Notes: a model not told the origin generated them from the sequence alone. A stretch of DNA of 64,000 bases from Enoplolaimus lenunculus (GCA_030248215.1 JASANG010000455.1:55402-119401); one strand, 5' to 3'. Positions 1 through 17,682 are shown, numbered from the stretch's first letter. Translations and numbers: made by a program.

Positions 1-98
1 ACATAAAACAGTAACAAAACAATATTGCGATACTAGTGTACGACACTATACATTAACTTCCCACACTTCATCGCGTATAACGCGAAAACCAATATCCT

Positions 99-430
99 GC
101 AGGGTACAACCGGAGGGCTGCCTCCGGCTCCGGCAGAAAATCAGCCCCCTACACAGCTCCGGTAGAATTTTTGCCTCAGGTTCCGCAATTTCGGTAGCAA
201 AATTTTGCACAATTTTGCGAAAGTTATCTGTTCAGCGCGTTTCGTTTTACTTTTGTCACAATTTTCAGAAAAGATTTCCGAAATTTCGCAGAAAATTAAC
301 GTAAAACCAAACAACTTAACAACATATTGCAGAGATATTGGCTAAAATTAACTAATTAATCATTATTTTTACTGCAAAGGTTCGCCTTACCTCTGGCTCC
401 GGCAAGTTTCGTTGACTTCCGGCTCCAGTA
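99..430 (-). mobile_element. CCGGCTCCGG-rich element (TIR CAGGGTGCAACCGGA family), copy
   Basis: Starts at agggtacaaccgga and continues with repeated ccggctccgg-type words, a central AT-rich part with ttttgcacaattttgcg, and closes near 430. The layout matches the better-preserved copies at 26465-26789 and 51759-52090. It has no coding capacity and is probably a MITE. Confidence 0.6.
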
Positions 431-576
431 TTTTCACTTCCGGTGGCACTCTGATATCCTGAGTAGCTCTACTTCATACCAACTAATCTCGACCAAAAGC
501 ATGAGAAGTTTTTGGTCGCGATTAGTTGGCATGAAGTAGAGCTACTCAGGATATCAGTGTGCCACCGGAAGTGAAA
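431..576. repeat. Long near-perfect palindrome (hairpin)
   Basis: The left arm 431-498 is repeated inverted at 509-576 with only a few differences; the spacer is about 10 bases (gcatgagaag). The arm reads through ctgatatcctgagtagctct. It would fold into a hairpin with arms of about 68 bp. Confidence 0.9.
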
Positions 577-636
577 CTCTGATATCCTGAGTAGCTCTAC
601 TTCATACCAACTAATCTCGACCAAAAGCATGAGAAG
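577..636 (+). repeat. Direct duplicate of the left palindrome arm
   Basis: Repeats positions about 450-508 almost exactly (ctctgatatcctgagtagct onward to gcatgagaag), directly after the palindrome, so three copies of the arm lie side by side in +,-,+ order. Confidence 0.9.
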
Positions 637-761
637 CGTTTGGTCTAATACTGAACGATTCTTTTCGAAGAAAAAATTTCAACAAAAACCATCAACGATT
701 ACTTGTGTAACACAAAATACGAAGCACACTTAAGACATAACTGTAAAATCAGATCTAGTCT

Positions 762-5720
<4,959 letters not shown>

Positions 5721-5749
5721 AGGAAATCCACCTCCACGTCCTCGACCAC

Positions 5750-7670
5750 TAAAATAAGAAATGAATCATGAAGTTCAAAAATAAAGTAAAAATATTTGTT
5801 TGAAAATTCATTTAATTTTGAAACTGAAACTTACAATCTTATGCAAGGTGCTTGCAAGATGCAAATTATAATAGGGATACGAAAGCATAATACCAAAAAG
5901 TATATGTTATTTTTTAACAGATCGAAAGATAATATGTAACTGACAACCTTGTGCTACAGGGACATGCTAACCGGTACAGAATCCTCGTTCGAGTAAAACG
6001 CAAATAATACCGAGCAGAACTCACCGAAACATTGCGCTAAACTCAGTAATCTATATTAAACTCGTCAAATTGTTTAGAAAACTAATATAAAATTAACATT
6101 AACTGTTAAGAAATGAAGTTTAACAAGAATACAGTTTTAAAAAGAACGACGCATCTGTATGCTTTGGGGACGCAAATACCGTTTAATCATTCGCAGGTTA
6201 CGTTGAAATTGACTTATACTTAACATTGTCAACTGTAATTACTAGCTTAGTAAAATTTTTGAGAACAATTCGCTTCTTGAGTGGTGTGAAAAGAGTTGAA
6301 CTGCAGGAGGTTAGTGTCGTAGTGCTCTGTTACTGTCCTCGGAGCGGTAAACTATGCTTGAAAAATCTGGCTGTGTTAGGCTGTAAAACAATCGTATGTA
6401 TTTCTGACGTTGATTCTGCGTAAGAACGTTTGATCTTAATCTTCCTTAACAACGACAATTCCCTCGAATAAAAAGTGGTTGTGGTTACTGTCTGCGTCAA
6501 GGCCTAATAAAGTACAAACGATTCAGTTTCTGGTTTATGTGCATATACGAGCCGAAATTTTACTTTCTATATGCGAGTCGATATTTTAATCTCGGTAATC
6601 TCTTGATATTTTGTTTGTGAGCCATAAAAAGACCGTTTCCAAGTGTTTTCATATCACGATTTGTTTAACAAATATGGTGCTGGCAGGTCAGAAATAAGAT
6701 ATTATTTCAACACCAGTTCATCGTACAGGATACCGAATTTTTTTCTCCGACAAACAGAACGTTTTAGTAAAATTGTTATTTCGGACCTATTTCCGCAGCA
6801 GCATAAAAGCTGACTCCCAATTTTGTTCCAATCTCAACAAGTTCATTCCTGAGGCATTTTAGAGCAGCTTGTGCGTCATTGGCTTAAAAAGAAGCCGCTT
6901 TTAGTGTTTTGACTGCATGTGATTTTATAATTTTATAGTGGACAATAAATGGCAGACTTTGAAAACGGTAAAAAGTGTACCGTCCGAAGCAACCGTAAAA
7001 ACTGTTCGCAGCTTTCAGCTATTTGCATAGCAGCATTTTTTTGTTTCAATTCTGTATTTTTAGCTTAAGTGGAATAGTTTCAGGCTAGAAACATTGCACG
7101 CTTGCCAAATAGCACTAATGTACTGATTGGCACTGGAATTCTATATTTAGTTGAAACTTTGAGATTACGAAATGGAACATACAGACGGATTCTTCACAAG
7201 CTTTAGTATTTATTAATTTTGTGGGCCGTAGGCTATTTGGAGTGGAATGATGCTAAGCTTTAGTTAAATTATATAGCTCGCGACAAATGTTACTTTTAAG
7301 GGCGGTCCGCTCCCGTCCTCCTGGTGCTACAGACAAAATAAATTGACTTAAAATTTCAAGACTCATACTTTCTTAAATTTTTATGACATAAATGTGTTGT
7401 ATTTCAGACATTAATAGCCTTAAACAGCTTCATAAATGCCTTATATTCAAGAAATTGCTATTGCAAATTAAAGAATTAATTTCTTTTTTTCAAGAAATAG
7501 TTGTCTTTATATTCAAGAATTTATTTCCATATTTTTATGTATGTATGAAAAGGGTGCTCCGGTTATAAACACAGTGTATAAATCATTGAATTTCAAAAAT
7601 ATTTTGGGTTGAGCTCAGGCTCCCCCCAACCTATAAGTATACGTCGTTGTCGTGTCTTAGATTGTACAAT
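5750..7670. other. Upstream/intergenic region with no gene recognised
   Basis: AT-rich sequence upstream of the ILF2 acceptor at 5748. Its short open frames lack family similarity and splice support. A partial relative of the GTTACTTT-type element end lies near 7288-7325. No promoter motif is clear enough to call. Confidence 0.5.
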
Positions 7671-7677
7671 TTAGGGG

Positions 7678-7893
7678 GGCCATGTATAGAACAGGCCCGG
7701 GTCGTTTTCCAGCGGGGCTGTATTATAGCGTTAGTTTAAGCTTTAGACTAACTTTTCTGCTCAGGATTAGGCTATGCTTAATATAGGCATAAGGTTAAGA
7801 ATAGGCTCATCCTTATACGCTTAGGCTTAAGTTTAGGCCTAGGCTTAGGAATATGCTTATACCACTTTTCCGGCCTTGTTCTATGCGTGGGCC
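7678..7893 (+). mobile_element. TTAGGC-family MITE, copy
   Basis: Left end ggccatgtatagaacagg and right end cttgttctatgcgtgggcc are inverted repeats. Inside are gtttaagctttagactaact, then cttagg words and aatatgcttatacc. It has no coding potential. Confidence 0.75.
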
Positions 7894-8479
7894 GGTTAGA
7901 GTATTTGTTTGAGCTTTAGCCCGACCATTTTGGAGTTGGTTTCCTAGTAAATATTTGTCTTATACTGTAGACATACTTATGTACCTTAATTTCACAAATA
8001 TTTTTCTTAATCGGTTATAAAACAAAGTCATAAGACATTTAAGTATAATAAATTTTAGACCAATATTTCTGATAAATTTAAGAAATAAAAGTCTTGAATT
8101 CGAGACATATATGTCTAGAGACTGTATCAAGACATAATTGACTTAAATTTCAGAGCAAATGCATAAAAATCTGCACGCAAATTTCTTTTCACAAAACAAT
8201 ATATTACTTCTAACAAAATATTGTAAACAAAGTAATGCTGGAACGTTGCCCAAAATACAAAATACGTATGTGAGGCGTTCCAGCTTTAAATATAAATGTA
8301 TAGTTCCTGCCGAAAGTAACATTGATCGCGATGGACGTGTATTAAAGCTCGCTGAAACTTGATTTTCAATTTTAAGAACAGATACAACTAAACTTTCAAA
8401 CAGACGCGATTTTTGGTAAATCACGGGACAGTAAATATGGTTCATATGTATATATATCTACTTAGGTAAGTGTACAGAG

Positions 8480-8550
8480 TCAAGGAATTTGAAAAATAGT
8501 ACGTAAAATGTTGTATATCTAACATTTTACCTATTTTTCAAATTCCTTGA
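8480..8550. repeat. Short perfect-stem hairpin
   Basis: tcaaggaatttgaaaaatag at 8480 is mirrored by ctatttttcaaattccttga ending at 8550, and gtaaaatgtt pairs with aacattttac. This gives a 30-bp stem with one 3-nt bulge and an 8-nt loop. It could be a collapsed inverted-repeat element or a hairpin RNA. Confidence 0.8.
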
Positions 8551-9530
8551 TTCGGTATACCCACCGAAGTATATGACACCAGCTGGTACAACCACCAACA
8601 ACGCAATGAATTTTGTTTATAAAAAAGCCTAAAGTTTAGCCGAGAATGGCTAAACGCCAAAAATAGAATGGCGTTAATCACATGGTTCTTTCTTGGTTTT
8701 TGATAAAATGCGTAATTTGTTCGTTTTCGGCCGAGGCTGACGCTGGACAAAAGCGTTAAACTAAAATATTAAGTGTCATTTTTGTGTCTTGTGACAGAAA
8801 ATCCGCACCAAAAATACCGACGCCCAATTAGTCGATATTCATATAAAGAGCCACGGTATTTTTTAAAGACGTCAAGATTGACTGGGGCGCAGGAAGTCTC
8901 AAACCATTTTGAGTTCGTGACGTACGCCGCCAATATTTTTCACGGGATTGGGCTACAAAAACCCTTGTGAATTTGGAATGAATGATTTGAATATCAAATT
9001 CGCCTCAACACAACAAAGCCGGCACGCTATCCATTCCTCATCTTCCCTGTAAACCAGCACAAGGTGAAGGTGACAACGGGAGACAGGCGGGCGCAGCGAC
9101 CGAGACACCGTATTTTCGGTATTGATTCCGTTTGTTTGGAGTGGACCATTTTGAGAGAATTGGTACTAAAATTCAAAGAGCGAAGCGAGCGAGAAAGCAA
9201 TCGATAATTTGAAATTAAAATTTTAATGCAAAAAATATTGATTTTAAAATTTAGCCAAGGGTCGCTTAAGCATGAGGGGTCCCTATTTGAGTAGCGTATG
9301 GCGGGCGCTAAGTGCGGCACTGGTTGAGCATTCAGCCATGTAACTTGGAATTGTTATGAAGGCCCATATTCTCAAAGTTTTCAAACTGTCCAACGTCTGC
9401 AGTTGCAGATCTCAAAATTGATACAAAAGTAGGGCGAAATTCGTAAGCTGAAGTAAATCCCCTATGGTCGCTTACTTCCGCGTCACTTGCGACACTGACA
9501 AAGCAATAGGCTACAATAATCTCTAGCTTG

Positions 9531-10415
9531 GGCCAATAAAGAACTGGGGCGAAACAGTATTATAAGCATATTCCTAAGCCTAAGCCTAAGCCTAAGCGTA
9601 AGCCCTAAGCCTAAGCGTAAGAATGAGCATATTCCTAAGCCTAAGCCTAAGCGTAAGCCTAAGCGTAAGAATGAGCATATTCCTAAGCCTAAGCGTAACC
9701 CTTAGCCTAAGCGTCAGAATGAGCATATTCCTAAGCCTAAGCCTAAGCGTAAGCCTAAGCGTAAGAATGAGCATATTCCTAAGCCTAAGCGTAACCCTTA
9801 GCCTAAGCGTCAGAATGAGCATATTCCTAAGCCTAAGCCTAAGCGTAAGCCTAAGCCTAAGCATAAGAATGAGCATATTCCTAAACCTAAGTCTAAGCGT
9901 AAGCCAAAGCCTAAGCCTAAAAATGAGCATATTCCTAAACCTAAGCCCAAGCCTAAGCCTAAGCCTAAAAGCGTAAGAATGAGCATATTCCTAAACCTAA
10001 GCCCAAGCCTAAGCCTAAGCCTAAAAGCGTAAGAATGAGCATATTCCTAAGCCTAAGCGTAAGAATGAGCATATTCCTAAGCCTAAGCCTAAGCCTAAGC
10101 GTAAGCCTAAGTGTAAGAATGAGCATATTCCTAAGCCTAAGCCTACGTGTAAGCCTAAGCCTAAGCGTAAGAATGAGCATATTCCTAAGCCTAAGCCTAA
10201 GCCTAAGCGTAAGAATGAGAATATTCCTAAGCCTAAGCGTAAGAATGAGCATATTCCTAAGCCTAAGAACAAAGCCTGAGCGTAAAAATGAGCATATTCC
10301 TAAGCCTAAGTTTACGCGTAAGCCTAAGTAAATTAAAAAAATTCAGTCTAAAGCGTACGCTTACACTTTTCTCGTCCCACAGAAAAACTTTACGCCCCTG
10401 ATCTGTACATGGGCC
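9531..10415 (-). mobile_element. TTAGGC-family MITE with greatly expanded internal array
   Basis: Ends are ggccaataaagaactggggc and its inverted counterpart gcccctgatctgtacatggg. The interior, about 9571-10330, is an array of cctaag and cgtaag hexamers punctuated by gaatgagcatattcctaag, giving a higher-order unit of roughly 30-50 bp. Long open frames on both strands come only from the six-base periodicity. Confidence 0.85.
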
Positions 10416-10639
10416 CTTGGTATGTTTGAAGGCTCGCCAATTTTAGGAACACCATATGTGCTGTTGTTTGACCTCATCAAATTGTTAGAATTAACGCGTT
10501 CTTACTATCCCAAACGGGTCGTTGGGAGTTTGTTCTATAAAACGGAATTGAAAATAGAATTGAAAACAAACACTTGTTTTGGTTTTGTTTGCATTTTCGG
10601 CTATATTCGCAACATTTGCTAAAATACAGCACCCACGTT

Positions 10640-10750
10640 TTACTGCTGGACCGCCATCTAAAAGCAAAAGCCTAAACGTAAGGCTTAACGGTATGCCTAA
10701 ATATAAGCCTAATCCTAAGTCCAAGTCTAATCCTAAGATTAATACAAAAA
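10640..10750 (-). repeat. Fragment of TTAGGC-type array
   Basis: Degenerate cctaa words (gcctaaacgtaag, gcctaatcctaagtccaag) without recognisable ends. Confidence 0.5.
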
Positions 10751-11552
10751 GTCTCGAAGCCTGTAGTCCCGGGTCTGCCTGTTTTCAGCGGGTAAGCGCT
10801 ATATTCAACATCGGCCAATGACAGTAAATATCAAGAAACAAGATTGAGGGGCGAATTCGATTTGGTTTACGAGACTTTTTCGTTGTTCCACCAGCCCGCG
10901 TTTGGCCAAAAATGGTTCGATTCTGAACATTTTTGCTTATTTAAGCTTCTCAGAACCTCCCATGAACATGCCACGCCTACATTTAAATTTGTTGACAAAT
11001 TCAATTTTTAATGTCCGTGAGATTTTAAAAAAAATCGAATTTTTCATATATCAAATTTAGACGTGGAACGATCATGAAGGGTCATGAGAAACTCAAAAAT
11101 GCAAAAAAAATTAAAATCCAACGATTTTCGGGTAAACGCGAGTTCGGGGGGATAACGGAAAAGATCCTGTTTTAGATCCTGTGCCGCAGAAGCCGACCCC
11201 TTCTGTAATATTTCGCAAGAATTATATTCCTTAATTGACGTACTTAAGCTTAGTTCTGAATACTCCAAAATCTTTGTTAAGATTCAAAGTTTTTTTCGCT
11301 GATTTCCGACAAATTTCGCAGACGTAGTTTAGCCTTATCAAAGACAGCAGCTAATGAGGTGATTATTTTTCAGACCTGATTATGTTAAAAACTAGAAACA
11401 TTCATTAAAATTCAAAACTGAGGCTTACATTGGTCATATTAAATGCCCAGGTTTTATATGTTCTAGAAATCCACTTTAAAGCTTAAACTCGAAAATGTAG
11501 AATAGAATTTGATTTAGAATAAGTACTACATTCGGGATAGCTTCATGCCTGT

Positions 11553-11706
11553 ACCCAGTCCACCTTGCTAGGGGAGCTAAAAAGTTTTCAGGAGGGGCAT
11601 TCAAGAGCTGTCAATGTGTTACAACCAAAGTTGAAAACTTTCTAGGGGGGCATAGTTTTCCAGGGAAGCAGAGCTCCCCCCTGGCCCCCCTTGGCTACGG
11701 GCCCGG
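11553..11706 (+). mobile_element. GC-ended repeat family (gggcccgtagcc type), copy
   Basis: Contains ccaccttgctaggggagct, ggaggggcattcaag, and closes with cccccttggctacgggccc. The same ordered blocks recur at 13824-13972, 17683-17833, 43800-43933 and, inverted, 52488-52645. Confidence 0.7.
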
Positions 11707-12367
11707 ATATCTTAGTCCTCCGACTCGTTGAAACAACAGCAGGGGTCATAGACGGACGACGTATTCGCTGAAATACGAGTTGATGTTAAAGTTTTACTGG
11801 TCAAAAATGATCATAAACACCTGTTTTAGGAATTGGATCAATCTTAAACACAGTAACATATAAACGCCCATCGTGTTTCAAACAGCATCTTTCAAAACAT
11901 TTTTTTGTAATGGGGTGAAATAATATGAGAAATGTGAATACGCAGTGTAACTAAACTGCTATTTTAAGAAGAAGTCAACGTGGTTTCATATTTGCAATCC
12001 TACAGATAAGAATTTCTCTCGAAAATTTTTTACCCCCGTCTAAAAATATCGCAATAGTTTTCTTACATTTGGTATGACTTTGCATAACTTTTGCTTCTTT
12101 AACACACATTATGTTTGTTAGTTTTCAAACTGTGTATATGTGTTTTATATTTGTTCTATGCAACAACAGCGGCAATGCTGCTCAAAATACGTATGTGGAG
12201 CGTTTCAGCTTTAATAATATGGATATACACGCAAACGCTTTTTACAGTTTGTTCAAACGTTCTTTTCTTATCTCTAAACTCGAAAAGTGATTCTGCATAT
12301 TTGATACGATTTCTTAACGCATTTTAGAAAATCAAAAGATTACGCGTCATGTTTCGATCCTGAGTGT

Positions 12368-12573
12368 GGTCCATGTAAAGATCAGAGGCGGAACGTTTTT
12401 CTCTGAGACTAGAATAGAGTAAGCTTACGCTTTAGACTATTTTTTACTTGGCTTAAGATTTAAGGCTTAGGCTTAGGCTTAGCAATAAACTCAATCTAAC
12501 GCCTATAGGCTTAGGCTTAGGCTTAGAAATATGCTTGTAATACTGTTCCCCCGCCTGATCTTTACATTGTCCC
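12368..12573 (+). mobile_element. TTAGGC-family MITE, copy
   Basis: Left end ggtccatgtaaagatcagag, internal agtaagcttacgctttagac, several ttaggc units, aatatgcttgtaatactgtt, and right end gatctttacattgtcc. The ends are inverted repeats. Confidence 0.75.
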
Positions 12574-13823
12574 TGAACGTTGATACTTCTCAATCCCCCG
12601 CTGATAAACTATATTGCCTTGACTATCGTTTACCGTATTTCAAGGCGTTATTATAAAGTGTGAAAATTATTGACACCCTTATATTTTAAGGTCTCACCAA
12701 AAAAAATGGTTTGTCCCTCAAAGTAACATTGGCCAAATGTTTTAATCAACAACTACTGCTGCTTTGCCAAAATCATATCGTTCAAAGGCATTGATTAATT
12801 TATGAAAAAGCATACTATATATTTGCTACCGTAGTTACCGTCGCTACCCGCAATCAGTGCCGAAGCAGACAGAGGTGAGGACTCACGACAATCTCCAGGG
12901 TGGAGACAAGCGAGCGAGAAGCCAGACACATTTTAAAATTTCGGCGGTGTTTGTTTTATCTGTTTAGGGTGGGGGTCGCTTTAGGTGTGGGGGGACAGCA
13001 TCACAAATGTGGGCGGTATGGGGGTGGCTGCTCCGGCCCTGCCTGCAATATAAACCGTGTGTTTGCGATCTTGTGACGATACCTGGAACTCGCAGATAGC
13101 ATTAAAATCACTGAAGCCATAAGAATAATTTTATGAATGAACCTTTATATGCCACTTTTATTAATGAAATATAGATCGGAAATGAAAGCAGGTTGCATGA
13201 ATTATTACGGTGGAGCAGCAAGCACGTTGTGGGCCATCTTGTGGACTGGGGTTGAAAATTTCTAAAGTCAAATAAGAAATTGTTTCAAGTAATTTTACTA
13301 ACAGTGAGTAGCCAGATTTGTTCCCGTTGTCACGGAACAGATTTCACCCCCAATGTGATGCCCCATCTGGAGTCGTGACGTCAGCCGTATCAACTCGTTT
13401 TGTGCCCGTAATGAAACAAATTTAAAAGCTTTGATTTAGACGCAATCTGAGACTTACACTTTGATCTGAATCTCATTGTAGCTTCGGGTTCAAATTTGGT
13501 CTTCAGGATTATAGGTTTGGAGCTTGGTCCACTCTGTCACATACACCGTTGGGGTTGACGGAAGCGTTTTCTTAGAGTCAGGATATATTTGAATTTAATT
13601 CTGGATAATGTTTAGGTTTTGAAAGAACTGAACTTGCAAATGGCTTGGATTTTAAATTTGACAAAGTTGAACACAGTAAGAACTAAATTTTTAACCTGTC
13701 TATTGAATTGATGGATTTTAACAAAAGTAAACAACGCGTTCAACTGGTGATAGTTGCTACACACATTTGAGAATATACTGTCCAGAGTTCTAGGTTGTCG
13801 CATTTTTACACTTTATAACTCAC

Positions 13824-13972
13824 CTTAAGCCAGCTCACATTGCTAAGGAGGCTAAAAAGGCTTCCGGATGGGCATAAATAGTTTCCATGACAAGCAATGT
13901 TAAACATTTTTAGGGGGACAAAACTTTCCAGTGGGGGCTGAGCCCCCTGGCCAACCTCTTAGCTACGGGTTC
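13824..13972 (+). mobile_element. GC-ended repeat family, copy
   Basis: Blocks agccagctcacattgctaag, gatgggcataaatag and gctacgggtt are in the same order as the copy at 11553-11706, with more substitutions. Confidence 0.6.
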
Positions 13973-14613
13973 GTTTTCCAGAGAACAGACCCGGAACTAA
14001 AATAGCTGGCATTTTAAAGATATTTCACATCAGATTCAAACCATCTGCCGGAACAAAAAGCTATGAAGTATACTAAGTAATGGGAAAATCTTTAAAATCC
14101 TTCTTAACTTTAAAATACGTAAGCTGAATAATTCAGTAGCTGGTGGCCAGTTAGGCTTATTTTTCCCATGATAACCACACCGATTAGCCCCTGCTTTGAA
14201 AACCGTCTAAGCAGAATTTCATACAGGGGTATGTCTTAGGAAATATACAGCACCCCTGTTCAATATTAAGACCGAAACAGGGAAGTAATAATATATTTTC
14301 TCACGCTGCTAAATTGGACGAGTTTAGAGCCACGATAATGTCCCTGGTTTGCCTGGCAATTTCGGTTGCATCTCCTTGTATTCGCCAATTTTTTAAGCAC
14401 ATGAAACACCGTTGTTTGTCATTTTTAAGATAAATTGAAGCCTAAATCATAAATCTTTTAGCATTTGTTAAGCTTAAGTCTAAACCAAAGTCTAAGCCAA
14501 AGCCTAAGCCTAAGCCTAATCCTAAGCCTAAGCCTAAGTCTACATCGCTCAGTGTCACTGCCTTATATTGGAGAGATCTTTGGCCGAGTTTGTGACTGAA
14601 AGCTGTGAAGTGA

Positions 14614-14910
14614 AAATCACACACGTGCAAGTTTTTGCAGCGAGAACTCGCAACTGCAACTTGCACGAAATACTTGCAGCTGTAAGTATTTTCAATGGAA
14701 CATTCTAATTAACCAATCAAACTGCAGGTGCAAGAAATTCAAGCGAATTGCAACTGCGATCACAAGTGCAAATTAAATTAAAACAGCATGAATTCCTGTG
14801 AATGAAATTTTCCCCTGAAACAACTTCAAAGCTGCATTGTGACCAAACTTGCACATGAAAGTTGCACGTGCAAGTTGTTTGCTGGCAAAAACTTGCACGT
14901 GTGAATAGGG
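14614..14910. mobile_element. Inverted-repeat element rich in ttgcacgtgcaa words
   Basis: cacacgtgcaagtttttgca at the left recurs inverted at the right (caaaaacttgcacgtgtg, ending about 14904). The interior repeats gcaagt/acttgc words. It is non-coding and probably a foldback or MITE. Confidence 0.6.
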
Positions 14911-15772
14911 TTTTAGTTTAAGATACAAATGTTATTAAATTTTACTAAAAAATCTAGCGAATTGATGAATATTTGATAACTGTCATAATTGTCTCAAGCA
15001 ATTATTAATCTCTTGTAACTCGTTTATAGAATTGCTTCTACCTGTTGTACGTCCAAACTAGCAAACTTCGCTATTTTACCGTAATATTTAGACAAAATGC
15101 TTGTTTCTGTCGGTCCATGGCTACTTTTGCGCTGGCCTGTTTTCTGGTACGACTGCAAAAGAGAACGCTTAGATTTTAGGCGATATTTTTGCTTAGGTTT
15201 AGACTTAAAAATATGTTTGTTACGGTCAATAAAGCAATGTTGGTCGGTTCGGATAAGGCAGGACTGATACGATGAATCACAAGACACTTAATCTCGCTAA
15301 TTAAGCCAGCGAACTTCTGAGGTGATTTTCTGAGGTCCAAGTGTTATCTAACACTGATTGGCGCTTTTCGCCAACCAATCAAGGGCGTACAGTTTCCCAA
15401 TGTGTCTTCTTTGATTTGCCGCCGCCGAAACGATTTGATACATTGGGCTACTAGGGCACGACTGGAAGTCTGCTTCCGGCTCCGACTCCGGTTGAAAATC
15501 AACTTCCGGTTCCGACTCTGGTAGAATGTTTGCTGGAGTGATGAGTAAGTTCGGTAGTGGAAATTTTGCACGTTGCGCCATAGCAGTTCTGGCGTACAGT
15601 AAATGTGTTTCTAATTTTTGGACAACTTTAAGGCGTTCGAATTGTCGGAATTTATTCATAAAGTCTTGCTAAACAATTTTTAGCAACAGTTTATTAATGT
15701 TTTTGTTGAAATTAGGTGAATGTAAACGTGACAGTGGCTACAGATATAACAGATCGAATATCAATCGCATTT

Positions 15773-15925
15773 TAGATTAAAATTTAATTTTCAAATTAAA
15801 ATTTAATTTTTTCAAATTAAAGTTAATTTTTCCAAATTAAAATTTAATTTTTTCAAATTAAAATTTAATTTTTTCAAATTAAACTTTAATTTTTTCAAAT
15901 TAAAATTTAATTTTTTCAATTCTTA
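15773..15925. repeat. AT-rich tandem repeat
   Basis: About six copies of a roughly 24-bp unit built on tttcaaattaaaatttaatt. Confidence 0.85.
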
Positions 15926-15988
15926 GTCAAATGTCGATTCATTTGAACACCAATCCCTAGGCTCTTAAATATTGTTAAAAACCAAAAT

Positions 15989-16185
15989 GGCCCATGTGTA
16001 GAACAGGGCCGGAAAGTTTTCCGGAGGGGCTGCAACAGAGCCAGTTTAAGCTTTATACTAAAAATTTTTTGCTTAGGCTTAGGCTCTTAGAAATAGGCTT
16101 ATCCTGACGCTTGGCTTAGGTTTATTCTTTAGGCTTAGGAATATGCTTATACTACTGTTCCGGCGCTGTTCCATACATCTGGGCC
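15989..16185 (+). mobile_element. TTAGGC-family MITE, copy
   Basis: Left ggcccatgtgtagaacaggg, right ctgttccatacatctgggcc, with the usual gtttaagctttatact block and cttagg words inside. Confidence 0.75.
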
Positions 16186-16558
16186 ATCAAAATTATCAGT
16201 TAAGGAACGTACTGGCAAACTTTTCGTCTAAAATTTTTAGTTCCGCCGTTGAGTTTTAGCTGTCATACAGCATGAGGCTGTTTGTTGTCTATTTTTGGTT
16301 TACAAAAACGTTTCAACGTTCACAGTTCAACTGAAGTTTCAATTAAAGTTTTTGAAATTTGAAATTTTAAAACCCGTTATTAGATATTAAAATTCCTAAA
16401 ATCAAAAACCAAGGTTTACTGAAAATATTAATTTTTAACTCACGCAACCATCAGGGGCAAATTAATTAGAGTTTGGTTATCATTTCCGTGTCAGCGACAG
16501 CGTTTAATATGATTACGTTTTAACATATACTATCTCTTTAATGAAAATTTTTTTCAAT

Positions 16559-16680
16559 TACTGTATTGACCCGAATAAGAGGGGGTAATAAGAGGGGGGT
16601 CCCTATTTTGAGTTCCAATCAATAGGAGTCCGTAACCCTAATAAAAGTCCGTCATCGGATAGAGACCTTAAACGCTAATT
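16559..16680 (+). mobile_element. TACTGTA..CCGAATAAG element family, 5' part
   Basis: Begins actgtattgacccgaataag and continues with ggtccctattttgag and agtccataga-type words. The same start is seen at 30432. The 3' half is replaced by a TTAGGC-type fragment (16690-16810). Confidence 0.6.
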
Positions 16681-17267
16681 AGAGTCCATAGAGCCTAAGC
16701 CTAAACTTATGCCTAAGCTTAAGCCAAAGCCAAGCAAAAATAATTAGTCTAAAACTTAAGCTTGCTCTCTATTACAGTGTTGCCGGAAAACGTTCCACCA
16801 CTGTTATGGGCCGAGTTTTTTATAACACGAAGTATACAATAGAATTAATATATACATATTTCTTATTGCGAAAGCACTTAAAATAAGTGGATTTATTTGA
16901 TAATACTTTATATTTAATTAATGATGCCTCAAATATGCACAGTGGCTGAGCCAGGATTTCATATCTGTGGGTATAACCGATTGAAACTTTGATGCGAGCG
17001 ACAGGTGACAATTTTTCGCTTAAGCAAAAAAATATTTAGAAGCTTTTCCTAAAGCCTAAAATGCATATTTCTTGTCTCGACGTAAATTATTGCCGACCAC
17101 ACAAACCTTTATACCGATTGTTGAACAAAACAACTCAACCGGTGTTTGCCGAGTCAAATCGAGTTCAATTAATGTTTTTTATGAATGAATCAAATTAAAC
17201 GATGCGTGAAGGTTTTAGGGCTCAAATTTTGGGTTATTAAGCTAATTACGTCATAATAAATAATACG

Positions 17268-17590
17268 TTCTATCAAGAGTGCATGATACAAGAGTGAGCA
17301 ACTCTTTGGATTTCGCATGGTACAAAATGTATCACCGGGCGTTGCGTTTTTGGCCGACCCCCCTATGTTTAGAGGGTGTGTCGCTGCTGTCACATGCAAT
17401 AACACTAAATTCCATTGTAAGCAGAGCAGTTTGTTGCCGGAAACATAAAGTGGCATGGTTCGCATAGGTTGTACCCCTTCTAAATAAAATGCGGGGCAGG
17501 GCAAAAACGCAACACGTGCCAAGTACAATCTTTTCTACACAGAATGTACCCAGTTGCATACACTTGTTGAAGTATGCATCATCCACTCGT
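17268..17590 (-). mobile_element. CACACCAAGAGTG inverted-repeat family, copy
   Basis: Shares gttgcgtttttggccgaccc, gcgaaccatgc-type and tctacacagaatgtacccag blocks with the element at 27852-28178, in the opposite orientation. Open frames crossing it are not conserved between the two copies. Confidence 0.6.
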
Positions 17591-17682
17591 GGTTCTATTA
17601 ATAATTCGAGGGAAGTCTTGTCTTTCAACCTACCGTATCTAAAGGCCCAGAACGAAAATCGCAAACCGGGGCAAGAGGCAAG

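Noticed and set aside
9592-10331. Several overlapping open frames of 80-117 codons on both strands (Leu/Arg/Ser-rich translations)
   Set aside because: They come from a 6-base periodic array without stop codons; the translations are simple repeats, and the same happens in every other TTAGGC-type array (21400-21942, 33041-33389, 39693-39926, 40614-40862).
17190-17664. Overlapping 110-112 codon minus-strand frames
   Set aside because: They lie in a repeat whose second copy (27852-28178) does not preserve the frames.
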